Positions 16,934-25,055 of a stretch of 64,000 nt of DNA are shown in pieces (position 1 is the stretch's first letter; every line of letters begins with the position of its first letter). Made by a program: the position numbers and the translations under genes. Origin of the DNA: Burkholderiales bacterium (GTDB lineage Bacteria > Pseudomonadota > Gammaproteobacteria > Burkholderiales > SG8-41); the NCBI GenBank assembly GCA_019744975.1, contig JAIETP010000013.1, positions 1 through 64,000 on the forward strand, written 5' to 3'. Below the pieces are notes generated by a model. The model was given only the letters and a program-made list of their open reading frames with translations, was not told where the DNA came from and searched no databases.

Positions 16934-18594
16934 CGCACGACCAGCTCCAGAGCCAGCTTGATAAGCTGATTGCAGATTGGGAAAACGAATGCGTCGAGTT
17001 CAAAGACGCAAACGATAATTTTTCGACTTCCGATATTGGTAAATACTTTTCGGCGCTTAGCAATGAGGCCAACTTGCGTGTACGCGAAGCGGCTTGGCTG
17101 GTATTTGGCGTAAATAACAAGACACGTACTGTCATTGGCACGACATACAGAGAGGACTCTGAGCGTCTGCACAGTCTCAAGCACCAGATCGCGCAAGGCA
17201 CCGATCCGTCGGTGTCCTTCCGCGAAATTCATGAACTGCAAACACCGCAGGGGCGCGTACTGTTGTTTGAAATTCCCCCAGCACCACACGGCATCCCCAT
17301 CGCATGTAATGGCCATTACTATGCCCGCCAAGGTGAGAGCCTCTCCGCCTTGGACCTTGCCAAACTGGATGAGATTCGCGCGCAGGGTGTCGCCGATGAC
17401 TGGTCTGCTGGCGTATGCGACAAGGCGACGCTGGCCGATCTTGATCCCGAAGCCATCGCCAAGGCTCGCGAAATTTTCCTCGGTAAATATCGCGACCGGA
17501 TTCCAGCCGATACCATGCAGGCATGGGACGACGCTACCTTCCTCGACAAGGCCAAGCTCACCATTGAGGGCGGCGTCACCCGTACTGCCCTGTTACTGCT
17601 CGGCAAGCCGGAATCGACCCACCACCTGAGTCCCTGTGTCGCCGAGTTAAGCTGGAAGCTCGAAGGCGAGGAGTTGGCCTACGAGCACTTCTATCCGCCT
17701 TTTCTGCTGTCCACTTCGCGCCTTTATCAGCGCATACGCAATATTCGCCTCACGATTCTTCCGCCGGGGCAGATGATTCCGCTGGAGATTTCCAAGTACG
17801 ATCAGCGAATTGTCCTCGAAGCGCTGCATAACTGCATCGCGCATCAGGATTACACGCGGGCCGAACGCGTGTTGGTGATTGAGCGCCCCGGTGAACTCGT
17901 TTTCCAGAATGCCGGTCAGTTTTTTGACGGCGCACCGGACGACTACATACTTCACAACCGTACGCCCAGCCGTTACCGCAACCGCTTTCTGGCCGAGGCC
18001 ATGGTGCATTTGCGCATGATCGACACCATGGGATTCGGCATACGCGAAGTCATGTTCCGCGGTCAGGCGCGCCGCTATCTGCCGCTGCCGGATTTTGATC
18101 TGAGTGATCCGAGCCATGTGGTGCTGCATTTGCCGGGCCGCTTCCTGGATGAAAACTACAGCCGTGCCCTTATCACGCACAGCGATTTTTCACTGGGAGA
18201 GATTCTCGCGCTGGACCGGATTCAGAAGGGTGAATTACCTGACGAATCCACGCTAAAGGTGCTGCGCAAACGCGGTTTGGTGGAAGGCCGCAAGCCTGCT
18301 TTTCATATCTCCGCCAGCGTCGCCGAAGCCACCGGGGAAAAGGCGGATTACATCCGTACCCGACGGCAGGATGATGCGCACTACCGCAAACTTATCGTTG
18401 ACTATATCGCGCAGTGGAAACAGGCCACGACAGGCGAAATCCGCGACTTGCTGGCCCCCAAGCTGCCTGACAACCTGAAACATACTCAGAAAGAAAACAA
18501 GGTGCGTAACCTGCTCAGCAGCCTGCGCGAGCAGGGCATCATCCGCAATGAGGGTTCCCGGCGCTACCCGCGCTGGGTGCTTGTCAATAACTAG
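16930..18594 (+). CDS. AlbA_2 domain / divergent ATPase protein with winged-helix tail
   Basis: A 554-residue protein with an N-terminal AlbA_2 domain (about 8-150; ENECVEFKDANDNF, then a FGVNNKTRTVIGT segment). The central HATPase_c_4-like region (about 285-380) contains EALHNCIAHQDYTRAERV and GFGIREV, and the C-terminal winged-helix region runs from about 460 to 550. Such proteins are annotated as RNA-binding-domain or ATP-dependent DNA helicase-like regulators. Its position between res and mod, with ATGA overlap to res, means it belongs to the restriction system, perhaps as a regulator or a specificity accessory. Its role in such systems is not established, so this is inferred from context. 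Confidence 0.8.
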   Translation: MTHDQLQSQLDKLIADWENECVEFKDANDNFSTSDIGKYFSALSNEANLRVREAAWLVFGVNNKTRTVIGTTYREDSERLHSLKHQIAQGTDPSVSFREIHELQTPQGRVLLFEIPPAPHGIPIACNGHYYARQGESLSALDLAKLDEIRAQGVADDWSAGVCDKATLADLDPEAIAKAREIFLGKYRDRIPADTMQAWDDATFLDKAKLTIEGGVTRTALLLLGKPESTHHLSPCVAELSWKLEGEELAYEHFYPPFLLSTSRLYQRIRNIRLTILPPGQMIPLEISKYDQRIVLEALHNCIAHQDYTRAERVLVIERPGELVFQNAGQFFDGAPDDYILHNRTPSRYRNRFLAEAMVHLRMIDTMGFGIREVMFRGQARRYLPLPDFDLSDPSHVVLHLPGRFLDENYSRALITHSDFSLGEILALDRIQKGELPDESTLKVLRKRGLVEGRKPAFHISASVAEATGEKADYIRTRRQDDAHYRKLIVDYIAQWKQATTGEIRDLLAPKLPDNLKHTQKENKVRNLLSSLREQGIIRNEGSRRYPRWVLVNN

Positions 18595-18615
18595 CAGCCT
18601 ATCGCTAACGCCGCG

Positions 18616-18680
18616 TTAGTAATAAATCCTAGCAATGAAATTAACTAACTATTTGATTTTTAATAATATTTAATTACTAA
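18616..18680 (+). promoter_or_regulatory. AT-rich inverted repeat upstream of mod
   Basis: TTAGTAATAAAT (18616-18627) is mirrored by ATTTAATTACTAA (18668-18680), with one base difference, in the 136-bp gap between the AlbA_2 gene and mod. The interval also contains a copy of the dispersed AT motif. This could be an operator or promoter that lets mod be expressed separately from res. Confidence 0.4.
18646..18670 (+). repeat. Dispersed AT motif, copy 3
   Basis: TAACTATTTGATTTT then a one-base insertion and a similar tail. IHF consensus on the minus strand at 18646-18658. In the AlbA_2/mod gap. Confidence 0.6.
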
Positions 18681-18730
18681 GTGCGTTCGTGAAAACTGGG
18701 CTTTATCAATGAAATCGGCATACTGAATCC

Positions 18731-21127
18731 ATGGCCAAACCAACCAAAACCGCCTACGAACTCACCGACGCCGAAAGGCGCGACCTGACGCAATTGATCC
18801 AAGAAGGCAAAGCGCTGCCGGAGAAATACCGCTTCGTGTTGTTCGAGGATAAGCGCGAAGTCGAATTGGTATGGAACGGCAAGACGCGCGACGTGTGCAC
18901 GACCGTGCTGCCGTTCCAATCGCTGGAACATATCGACGAGCCGCGCAAGGCCGCGCCGGAGTCGCAGCAAATCGACCTGTTCGATACACGCGGACGGCAG
19001 TTAAAGGGCTGGACCAACAAGCTGATCTGGGGCGACAACAAGCTGATCCTGTCGTCGTTGAAAAGCGGTGCGCTGCGCCAGCAGATCGAGGAGGCGGGCG
19101 GATTGAAGCTGATTTACATCGACCCACCGTTTGATGTCGGCGCTGATTTTTCAATGGACATCGAAATCGGCGGCGAGACTTTTCACAAGGAACCCAACCT
19201 GCTGGAGCAGATCGCCTACCGCGATACGTGGGGGCGCGGTGCGGACTCGTTCATAGCCATGATCTATGAGCGTTTGATATTGATGCGCGATTTGATGCAC
19301 AGCGAAGGCAGCATATACGTACATTGCGATTGGCGGGTGAATAGTCTAATCAAGGTAGCAATGGATGAGGTTTTTGGTAGCAATAATTTTCGAGCGACTC
19401 TTTGCTGGAAAAAGGCCACCAAGACAACCTCATTTAACGATTTCGGATCGGAACATGACACACTCATTTTGCATAGTCGTGACTATGAACATATTATTTT
19501 CAATCAGCAGTTCCGTGAACTTGCTGAAGAACAGATTGATAAAAATTATAAATTCGTCGAATTGCCAAACGGAGAGATTGCAAGATTAAGTAAAAAACAA
19601 ATTGAAGGGTTGGAGCCAATGCCAAAGGGCAGAAGGTTTCGTGCCATCCCGATTACAAACATGAACAAGAATCGACCAAATCTACGCTACGAGTTTCTTG
19701 GGCATACGCAGACTTGGGCTAAGTCGAAAGACAAGTTATTAGATGAACACGCAAAAGGGCTTATTTTCCAAACATCGCCAGATACCATCCCAGTCAAGAA
19801 GCAATATCTCGACGAAAATAAAGGTGTGAAAGTTAATGATCTTTGGATAGACATACCGCCAGTGCAGGGTGGTTCTGACGAAAACACAGATTATCCAACT
19901 CAAAAACCCGAAAAACTTCTGGAGCGAATAATTGAGTCTTCCACCAACTCAGGCGACCTCGTCGCCGATTTCTTCTGCGGTTCTGGCACTACCGCCGCTG
20001 TAGCCGAAAAACTCGGGCGCAAATGGATCGCCACCGACCTCGGCAAGTTTGGTATCCACACCACGCGCAAGCGCCTGATCCAGGTGCAGCGCGAGCGCGA
20101 AAAGGCCGGGTTGTCGTTCCGTTCCTTTGAGGTGCTGAATCTCGGCCGCTACGAGCGGCAGGCATATCTCAACGTCGGTGGGCGGCTGACCGGCGCGCAG
20201 AAGGAACAGGCGCTGGCGCAGAAAGAGCGCGAATTCCGAGAACTTATCCTGCGCGCCTACAAAGCCCAGCCGCTGGAGGGCGAAAGCTTCTTCCACGGCA
20301 AAAACGCCGGGCGTCTTGTTGTCATCGGCCCGATCAATCTGCCGGTCGGACGTCTGTTCGTCGAGGAAGTCATCACCGAATGCCGCAAACGCGGCGCCTC
20401 GCGCGCGGATGTGCTTGCGTTCGAGTTCGAGATGGGCCTGTTTCCCGCCGCGCTGGAAGAGGCGAAACAGAAAGGCATCGACCTTGTGCCGAAACAGATA
20501 CCTCCCGAGGTATTCGACAAGCGGGCGGTAGAGAAGGGGCAAGTGGTTTTTTTCGACATCAGCTTCGTCGAAGCCACACCGCGCTACGCCAAGGGCCGCA
20601 GCGCGCAGGACAAACTTACACTGTCCATCGAACTCACGGATTTCTCGGTTTACTACACGCAAGGCGCGATGGATGCGGCCATCGCCAGCCTCAAGGAAGG
20701 CAAAAGCGAGGTGGTGTGCGAGCAGGGGCGGCTGCTCAAGATCAGCAAGGACAAGATCGGCGCCGTCACGCGCGACGTGCTCACCAAGCATTGGACCGAC
20801 TGGGTGGATTACTGGGCGGTGGATTTTGACTACATGCAGCGCAAGGAAATCATCAAGGTCCAGAAAAGTCTCGGCGTCGAGGAAAAACTTCCCTTACCCC
20901 CTGCCCCGGTGGGCGAGGGGAGTCAAACGGAATTCGAGGAACGCTGGACCGGCGGTTATATTTTCGAGAACGAGTGGCAGAGCTTCCGCACACGGCAAAA
21001 TCGCAAGCTGGAACTCGCCACCGCACCGCATACCTATTCACAGGCCGGGCGTTACACCGTCGCCGTCAAGGTGATTGATATCTTTGGCAACGACACGATG
21101 ACCCTCGTGCCTGTGAGCGTAGGGTGA
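18731..21127 (+). CDS. Type III-like DNA methyltransferase (Mod), beta class
   Basis: A 798-residue site-specific DNA methyltransferase. Motif IV DPPF is at 131-134 and the SAM-binding motif I DFFCGSGTT at 413-421; this IV-before-I order defines the beta class, so the product is N6-methyladenine or N4-methylcytosine. The target-recognition domain should lie between them (about 215-395) and is encoded by DNA of much lower GC than the rest of the gene. The C-terminal 370 residues are the long extra domain seen in this Mod group, ending with a YSQAGRYTVAVKVIDIFGND element. A GC-rich repeat-like insertion encodes LPLPPAPVGEG near residue 721. It protects host DNA from the upstream nuclease. Confidence 0.9.
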   Translation: MAKPTKTAYELTDAERRDLTQLIQEGKALPEKYRFVLFEDKREVELVWNGKTRDVCTTVLPFQSLEHIDEPRKAAPESQQIDLFDTRGRQLKGWTNKLIWGDNKLILSSLKSGALRQQIEEAGGLKLIYIDPPFDVGADFSMDIEIGGETFHKEPNLLEQIAYRDTWGRGADSFIAMIYERLILMRDLMHSEGSIYVHCDWRVNSLIKVAMDEVFGSNNFRATLCWKKATKTTSFNDFGSEHDTLILHSRDYEHIIFNQQFRELAEEQIDKNYKFVELPNGEIARLSKKQIEGLEPMPKGRRFRAIPITNMNKNRPNLRYEFLGHTQTWAKSKDKLLDEHAKGLIFQTSPDTIPVKKQYLDENKGVKVNDLWIDIPPVQGGSDENTDYPTQKPEKLLERIIESSTNSGDLVADFFCGSGTTAAVAEKLGRKWIATDLGKFGIHTTRKRLIQVQREREKAGLSFRSFEVLNLGRYERQAYLNVGGRLTGAQKEQALAQKEREFRELILRAYKAQPLEGESFFHGKNAGRLVVIGPINLPVGRLFVEEVITECRKRGASRADVLAFEFEMGLFPAALEEAKQKGIDLVPKQIPPEVFDKRAVEKGQVVFFDISFVEATPRYAKGRSAQDKLTLSIELTDFSVYYTQGAMDAAIASLKEGKSEVVCEQGRLLKISKDKIGAVTRDVLTKHWTDWVDYWAVDFDYMQRKEIIKVQKSLGVEEKLPLPPAPVGEGSQTEFEERWTGGYIFENEWQSFRTRQNRKLELATAPHTYSQAGRYTVAVKVIDIFGNDTMTLVPVSVG
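19365..19900 (+). other. AT-rich block in mod covering the target-recognition region
   Basis: Counting bases, 19441-19560 is 42/120 G+C (35%), whereas 19021-19080 in the same gene is 36/60 (60%). The low-GC block starts after the FGSNNFRATLCWKKATKT codons and ends near STNSGDLVADF, just before motif I. This is the pattern expected from exchange of the target-recognition domain by recombination. Confidence 0.7.
20891..20921. repeat. GC-rich inverted repeat inserted in frame in mod
   Basis: The stretch has arms CCCCCTGCCC and GGGCGAGGGG around a CGGT loop, similar to C-rich intergenic repeats scattered in many proteobacterial genomes. Here it is read in frame as LPLPPAPVGEG within the C-terminal domain, which suggests a tolerated insertion. 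Confidence 0.5.
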
Positions 21128-21205
21128 TCTGGTTAAAGCTTGTGGCACTGCGCTCAGAAACCACAGGTTTACCCCTAGACTTAGTGTGGCCGTGGGAGTG
21201 ATTGC

Positions 21206-23167
21206 TTGATTATTCAACGCATTGAAGTAAAAAACTTTCGTTCACTAAAGGACGTGAGCATTGATTGTCATGAGCTTGTTGCAATTCTGGGGCGCAATGG
21301 AAGTGGAAAATCATCCCTGCTTAAGACGATTGAGGCGTTTTATGACGTTGGTTTTTTGGCGAATGCATTCGACTACTTTGGCAAGGACACCACTTCTGAG
21401 ATAAGTATTCGGATTACTTACGGGGAATTGCGCGATGATGAGCTAACTGAATTTAAATCATATTTGACGGGAAAAACGCTCACAGTAACCAAGGTAATAA
21501 ATGCTGGCGGCGCAAAATATTTCGGGGTAACTGGGCAGCTCGCGGAGTTTAGCGAATTCAGAAAGCTATCGGCCTTGCCGAAGCGTAAAGCGCTAAATGA
21601 GCTCATTGAGAGCAAGAAGTATCCAGAATTGGGGCCTTCCGTAAAGTCGGAACCTGAAGCCGATGCCTTAATGGGCGACTTCGAGAAAAAGAATCCACAA
21701 TTTCTTGTCCCCGTTCAGCGAGAGGAGCAATTCTTCGGCCCTAAGAATGTTGGGGGTGGCAAGATTGATCACTACACTCGTTTTGTCTTGGTTCCGGCGG
21801 TCCGAGATGCTACGTCCGAAACTGAGAGAAAAGGTGTCATTCTTCAGTTGATAGATGTTCTTGTGGCGCGAAGCGTGAATGCGAGAAAGGACGTACGCGA
21901 TCTAAACGAGGAGTTTGAAAAGAGAGTAAAGGCTGTATACAGCGCAGAGAATCTCACTGAACTAACAGCTCTTGCCAAGATGGTTACTAAGCTACTTTCG
22001 CAATACGCACCAGGCGCTGAGCTTGATTTGGCCTTTGGTGATGTAACTCCCCCAAAGATCTTATTCCCAACGGCACTAGCGTCTCTGGTCGAGGACAATT
22101 TCAAATCTCCAATTAGCTATTCCGGCCATGGATTGCAAAGGGCATTAGTTCTTGCCTTGCTCCAACAACTATCGCTAACTGATCTATCGGCACCCGCGAA
22201 GGAGCCGATAGCAGAGGGGGAGGATAAAGCCGAGGAACTCAAGAAGTTTCGTGTTCCTGATCTTATACTTGCAATCGAGGAACCTGAACTTTATCTACAC
22301 CCTTCTCGAAGCAGATTTTTGTCCTCTGTCTTGGATCAGTTGTCGACTAAGCCTGTGAAGGCGGAGGACGCACGTACCCAAGTCCTTTATGCGACGCACT
22401 CCCCGTATTTCATCAACTTGGGTCGTTTTGAACGAGTGCGGCTTGCCCGCAAGATACCCGCGAAGGATGTTCCGACGCTGCAATGCAAGATTACTGCATT
22501 CTCGAGAGATCAAGCAGCGGCAAGGCTGGCAGCTATCAGCCAAAAGGATCCAAAACTATTCACTGCCGATACCTTCTTAGCTCATGCAATACCGGTAATG
22601 AACGCGACCGTTAACGAAGGATTTTTCGCTGATGCTGTTTTTATTGTGGAGGGGTTAACTGAGTTCGGAATCTTTTGGGCTCTTCAGAACATCATGAATA
22701 AAGGCTGGGATCGTCGCGGAATTGTAATTGTTCCGGCTGAAGGTAAGACAAAGATTGATAGACCGGTTGTTGTGTTCCGTGGTTTGGAGATTCCTACTTA
22801 CTTTCTCTTTGATGGTGATTCCAAGCATAATGGGAAGGGGAACAAGGATGAAAAATCCACGGCGCAAACCAATCAACTATTGCAAAGACTGGCGGATGCT
22901 GCAGTCGTAGATTTTCCGAGTACCCAGGTAAACAAGGGATGGGCGGTTTTTGGTGATGATGTGGAAATGGAAATCAAAGCGGCCGTGGGTGAGAAATACT
23001 ACCAAGAGGTAAGGGCATTGATTGCCGACGATTTGGGCTATAGCGAACCATCCAAGGCATTGAAAAATCCGGAAGCGGCGGCGCGGTTAATACGCAGTAT
23101 TTATGAAACAGGTCGTAAAGTTCCTGTGCTTGAGGAGATAGTCGAAGCTGTCTCCGCCCAGATTTGA
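21206..23167 (+). CDS. OLD-family ATPase-TOPRIM nuclease
   Basis: A 653-residue protein with an N-terminal SMC/RecF-like ABC ATPase: Walker A GRNGSGKS at 29-36 and Walker B LILAIEEPELYLHP near 353-366. The C-terminal TOPRIM domain has FIVEGLTEFG around Glu482, then FDGDSKH about 50 residues later. OLD nucleases cut DNA and many act in phage defence, alone (class 1) or with a helicase as in Gabija (class 2). No UvrD-like helicase follows, so class 1 is more likely. The TTG start is preceded by GGGAG. Local GC is about 47% in the first lines, well below the flanking chromosome, which supports transfer. Confidence 0.85.
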   Translation: MIIQRIEVKNFRSLKDVSIDCHELVAILGRNGSGKSSLLKTIEAFYDVGFLANAFDYFGKDTTSEISIRITYGELRDDELTEFKSYLTGKTLTVTKVINAGGAKYFGVTGQLAEFSEFRKLSALPKRKALNELIESKKYPELGPSVKSEPEADALMGDFEKKNPQFLVPVQREEQFFGPKNVGGGKIDHYTRFVLVPAVRDATSETERKGVILQLIDVLVARSVNARKDVRDLNEEFEKRVKAVYSAENLTELTALAKMVTKLLSQYAPGAELDLAFGDVTPPKILFPTALASLVEDNFKSPISYSGHGLQRALVLALLQQLSLTDLSAPAKEPIAEGEDKAEELKKFRVPDLILAIEEPELYLHPSRSRFLSSVLDQLSTKPVKAEDARTQVLYATHSPYFINLGRFERVRLARKIPAKDVPTLQCKITAFSRDQAAARLAAISQKDPKLFTADTFLAHAIPVMNATVNEGFFADAVFIVEGLTEFGIFWALQNIMNKGWDRRGIVIVPAEGKTKIDRPVVVFRGLEIPTYFLFDGDSKHNGKGNKDEKSTAQTNQLLQRLADAAVVDFPSTQVNKGWAVFGDDVEMEIKAAVGEKYYQEVRALIADDLGYSEPSKALKNPEAAARLIRSIYETGRKVPVLEEIVEAVSAQI

Positions 23168-23180
23168 GTATGGAGGAGAT

Positions 23181-23477
23181 ATGCAGAATGATATCTGTCA
23201 AGCAATCGAAAAGCGGCGAGTAATTTCATTTTCGTACAAGAGTGGTGAACGTACGGTTGAGCCGCATATGGTTGCTTTTAGCAAAACGGGGAAGCTCGTG
23301 CTAAGTGCTTGGTTTCTCCAAGGCGGAAGCGAGTCCAAAGAAGGCCCGGGTTGGCGAACCTATGCTTTGGATGAGATGTCGCGGCTAACAGTCTCGAGCA
23401 AGACATTTAGTGGACCAAGGCCAGACTATCAAGCAGATGGTGGGAGGTCCTTTCGCCGGATTCAATGCGCGCTCTAA
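23181..23477 (+). CDS. Small WYL-domain-like protein
   Basis: A 98-residue protein that begins 13 bp after the OLD nuclease stop and is preceded by GGAGGAG, so it is probably cotranslated. IEKRRVISFSYKSGERTVEPHMVAF and the later WRTYALDEMSRL match the beta-barrel WYL domain, which senses ligands such as nucleic acids in regulators of CRISPR and other defence systems. There is no helix-turn-helix, so it would act through a partner, most simply the OLD nuclease. It is a bare WYL module; whether it regulates or is an effector subunit is unknown. Confidence 0.6.
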   Translation: MQNDICQAIEKRRVISFSYKSGERTVEPHMVAFSKTGKLVLSAWFLQGGSESKEGPGWRTYALDEMSRLTVSSKTFSGPRPDYQADGGRSFRRIQCAL

Positions 23478-23557
23478 TAGTGACGTTACTTAACCTTGAA
23501 CGGCCGAGCGTGTGGAATGAGGTCAGCGCATGGATTGACCAGGAAGATTTCATTTAA

Positions 23558-23736
23558 AACGCCAAACTGTACGAGATCGCCAAAGTCGATACGCTGAAAG
23601 CGTCAAAGCTGCTCGCGGGCTGGCGTGAGCAAGGGTGCTGGTGGCATTGCCCGGCCGCGGCAAACGCAACATGGCCTATACCAAGCCGGCGCAGGTGGAT
23701 AGCCCGAGCGAGGCGGGCGGTGTTGAGCCGCCATGA
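23558..23736 (+). pseudogene. Remnant of a winged-helix gene C-terminus
   Basis: One frame reads YEIAKVDTLKASKLLAGWREQG up to about 23635, then a single-base shift continues as VLVALPGRGKRNMAYTKP and stops at 23736. The joined peptide looks like the C-terminal winged helix of AlbA_2/ATPase-type or similar regulators. It lacks the rest of the gene. The surrounding stretch 23478-23807 has no intact gene and contains a copy of the dispersed AT motif. Confidence 0.5.
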
Positions 23737-23790
23737 TGGTGGCAGCGGTTGTTTTCCCGGCCGTCGGATAACAATCCAGAAAATTTAATA

Positions 23791-23816
23791 AATATCAATA
23801 AAAACAATTACTTAAG
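23791..23816 (-). repeat. Dispersed AT motif, copy 4
   Basis: Reverse orientation; 22 of 26 bases match copies 2 and 5. Located among the gene remnants, at the broken end of the ORF6N fragment. Confidence 0.65.
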
Positions 23817-24010
23817 CGGATCGTTATTTTCCAGGCGGCGACACTTTGGGAAAACGAGCATAAGGGGATAGCCCTTAAGGGCGTAGGCGAGCTGGAGGTG
23901 GTCGCAATTTGCGACCACCTCGTCGCGTGCGGTGCGGCTGAGCTGGAAGACAAAATCGGCTGGAAAACGACCGGGATTGCGTTTGACCTGCTCGGTCAGC
24001 CGTAGCCTAC
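23808..24010 (-). pseudogene. ORF6N-domain (KilA-N-like) gene fragment
   Basis: The translated segment RLTEQVKRNPGRFPADFVFQL followed by EVVANCDHL and YAL.GYPL closely follows the ORF6N pattern (L.EQVKRN..RFP.DFMFQL..EVVA.CDHL...). The family's start (the ELYGV region) and everything after the CDHL segment are missing or frameshifted. ORF6N proteins are DNA-binding proteins of phages and genomic islands. The fragment abuts the 3' end of the small gene at 24007-24438. Confidence 0.65.
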
Positions 24011-24438
24011 GGACAGCCCAGTCGCGCCTTCTGGTCGAGCAGCGCCTGATGTTGCTCGCGAGTCGTGTCCTCCGCGTTAGCAACGCACGTCAGCACCGCG
24101 CAAAGTACAGGCAGCGAAAGGTTCACGATGAGAGATAGGGTGCCGTTCGCGGTGTCGGTGTCAAAATCGCGCGAGTCGTAATCGTCCGCGGCACGCAGAT
24201 CGACCCAGGTGGGCCGCGTCAATGGATTGCCCGGGACGCCCAGATAGTAGCCGGGGTAGGGATCGCCGTGATAACACGGGGGGTTTTCGGGGCGTCCGTG
24301 CGGCGCACTCGTCAGAAGCCGGTAAATGATGTCCTGCCCCGGCGTAAAAGCGAACAGGACGAGATACTTCGCTTCCCACTCCCCCTGTGCGTTCTGGTAG
24401 TAACGATCGTGCCGGTAAATCTCGCCCGGCAGTGGCAT
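24007..24438 (-). CDS. Unknown small protein, candidate toxin partner of the Panacea gene
   Basis: A 143-residue protein that I do not recognise. It begins 6 bp after the Panacea-domain gene on the same strand, so the pair is probably one operon. MPLPGEIYRHDRYYQ, then a KYLVLFAF strand, GDPYPGYYLGVPGNPLTRPTWVDLRAADDYDSRDFD and a hydrophobic segment LSLIVNLSLPVLCAVLTCV are the visible features. The start resembles SH3-like (MazF/PemK) toxins only loosely. Panacea antitoxins pair with many unrelated toxins encoded next to them, so a toxin role is inferred from position. The 3' end joins the ORF6N fragment, so the C-terminus may not be original. Confidence 0.5.
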   Translation of the reverse strand: MPLPGEIYRHDRYYQNAQGEWEAKYLVLFAFTPGQDIIYRLLTSAPHGRPENPPCYHGDPYPGYYLGVPGNPLTRPTWVDLRAADDYDSRDFDTDTANGTLSLIVNLSLPVLCAVLTCVANAEDTTREQHQALLDQKARLGCP

Positions 24439-24444
24439 GCGCGC

Positions 24445-25041
24445 TTAGCCTGCAGCAAGCCGGTGCGGGGGGCGCGATGCGTTTGCCGCGTTTGCGCGTT
24501 CGACGGCCTCGTATTCGACGGCAGCCTGCAGAATGGCGTCGCGGTTCGGGTCGTTATCAGCCAGAACGAGACGGTAGTTGATCACCTGATCGTTTCCCGC
24601 ACCGTCCTGCCACACCCTCGCCCAGGCGCCGTTTTCGTCATGGGTGACGTCGATCAGTTTTTCCGACAAGTCTTCAGCATGGCTCGAAGCGAGTTCTCCA
24701 AGAATGCGCAGTTCACGCGGGGTGAAGTGCGAATTGTCGAATGTTCGCTTCGCGATCACGTTCTCTCGCACGTAGTCGTACACCTTCTCCGGCCGTATTT
24801 CGATGGCCTCATCGAGATCGGGGTCAAGGTCGTCCCAGATCTGCACCAGAGCGGCTGGTACCGGCCCCATCTTCCAGGCGCGGTATTCCATGCCGGTGAC
24901 CGGCCGGCCAGTCTGGCGGAAGTGCTCGAAGTCGAGCAGATAGAGCAGCTTGAACAGCTTGATTTTGCCAAGACCGCGCGTGTGCCCGGCGAAGTACAGA
25001 ATGGCGTTGATCAGCTTGTCGCGGGAGCGAGAAACGAGCAT
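24445..25041 (-). CDS. Panacea (SocA-like, DUF4065) antitoxin-type protein
   Basis: A 198-residue protein; the start at 25041 has GGAGG seven bases upstream, better than the ATG six codons earlier. KLINAILYFAGHTRGLGKIKLFKLLYLLDFEHFRQTGRPVTG and YRAWKMGPVP are the hallmark elements of the SocA/GepA DUF4065 (Panacea) domain. SocA is a proteolytic adaptor antitoxin in Caulobacter, and Panacea proteins are antitoxins for many toxin folds. C-terminal residues 150-198 are an extension that could provide toxin specificity. The unknown small gene follows immediately. A 34-codon ORF ends at the upstream ATG. Confidence 0.8.
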   Translation of the reverse strand: MLVSRSRDKLINAILYFAGHTRGLGKIKLFKLLYLLDFEHFRQTGRPVTGMEYRAWKMGPVPAALVQIWDDLDPDLDEAIEIRPEKVYDYVRENVIAKRTFDNSHFTPRELRILGELASSHAEDLSEKLIDVTHDENGAWARVWQDGAGNDQVINYRLVLADNDPNRDAILQAAVEYEAVERANAANASRPPHRLAAG

Positions 25042-25055
25042 GCGATTTCCTCCGC

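Noticed and set aside
21206-23477. Gabija system (GajA-GajB)
   Set aside because: The ATPase-TOPRIM protein fits GajA loosely, but no UvrD-like GajB helicase follows.
23465-23557. 30-codon ORF after the WYL gene
   Set aside because: No ribosome binding site or recognisable similarity; it is probably chance within decayed sequence.
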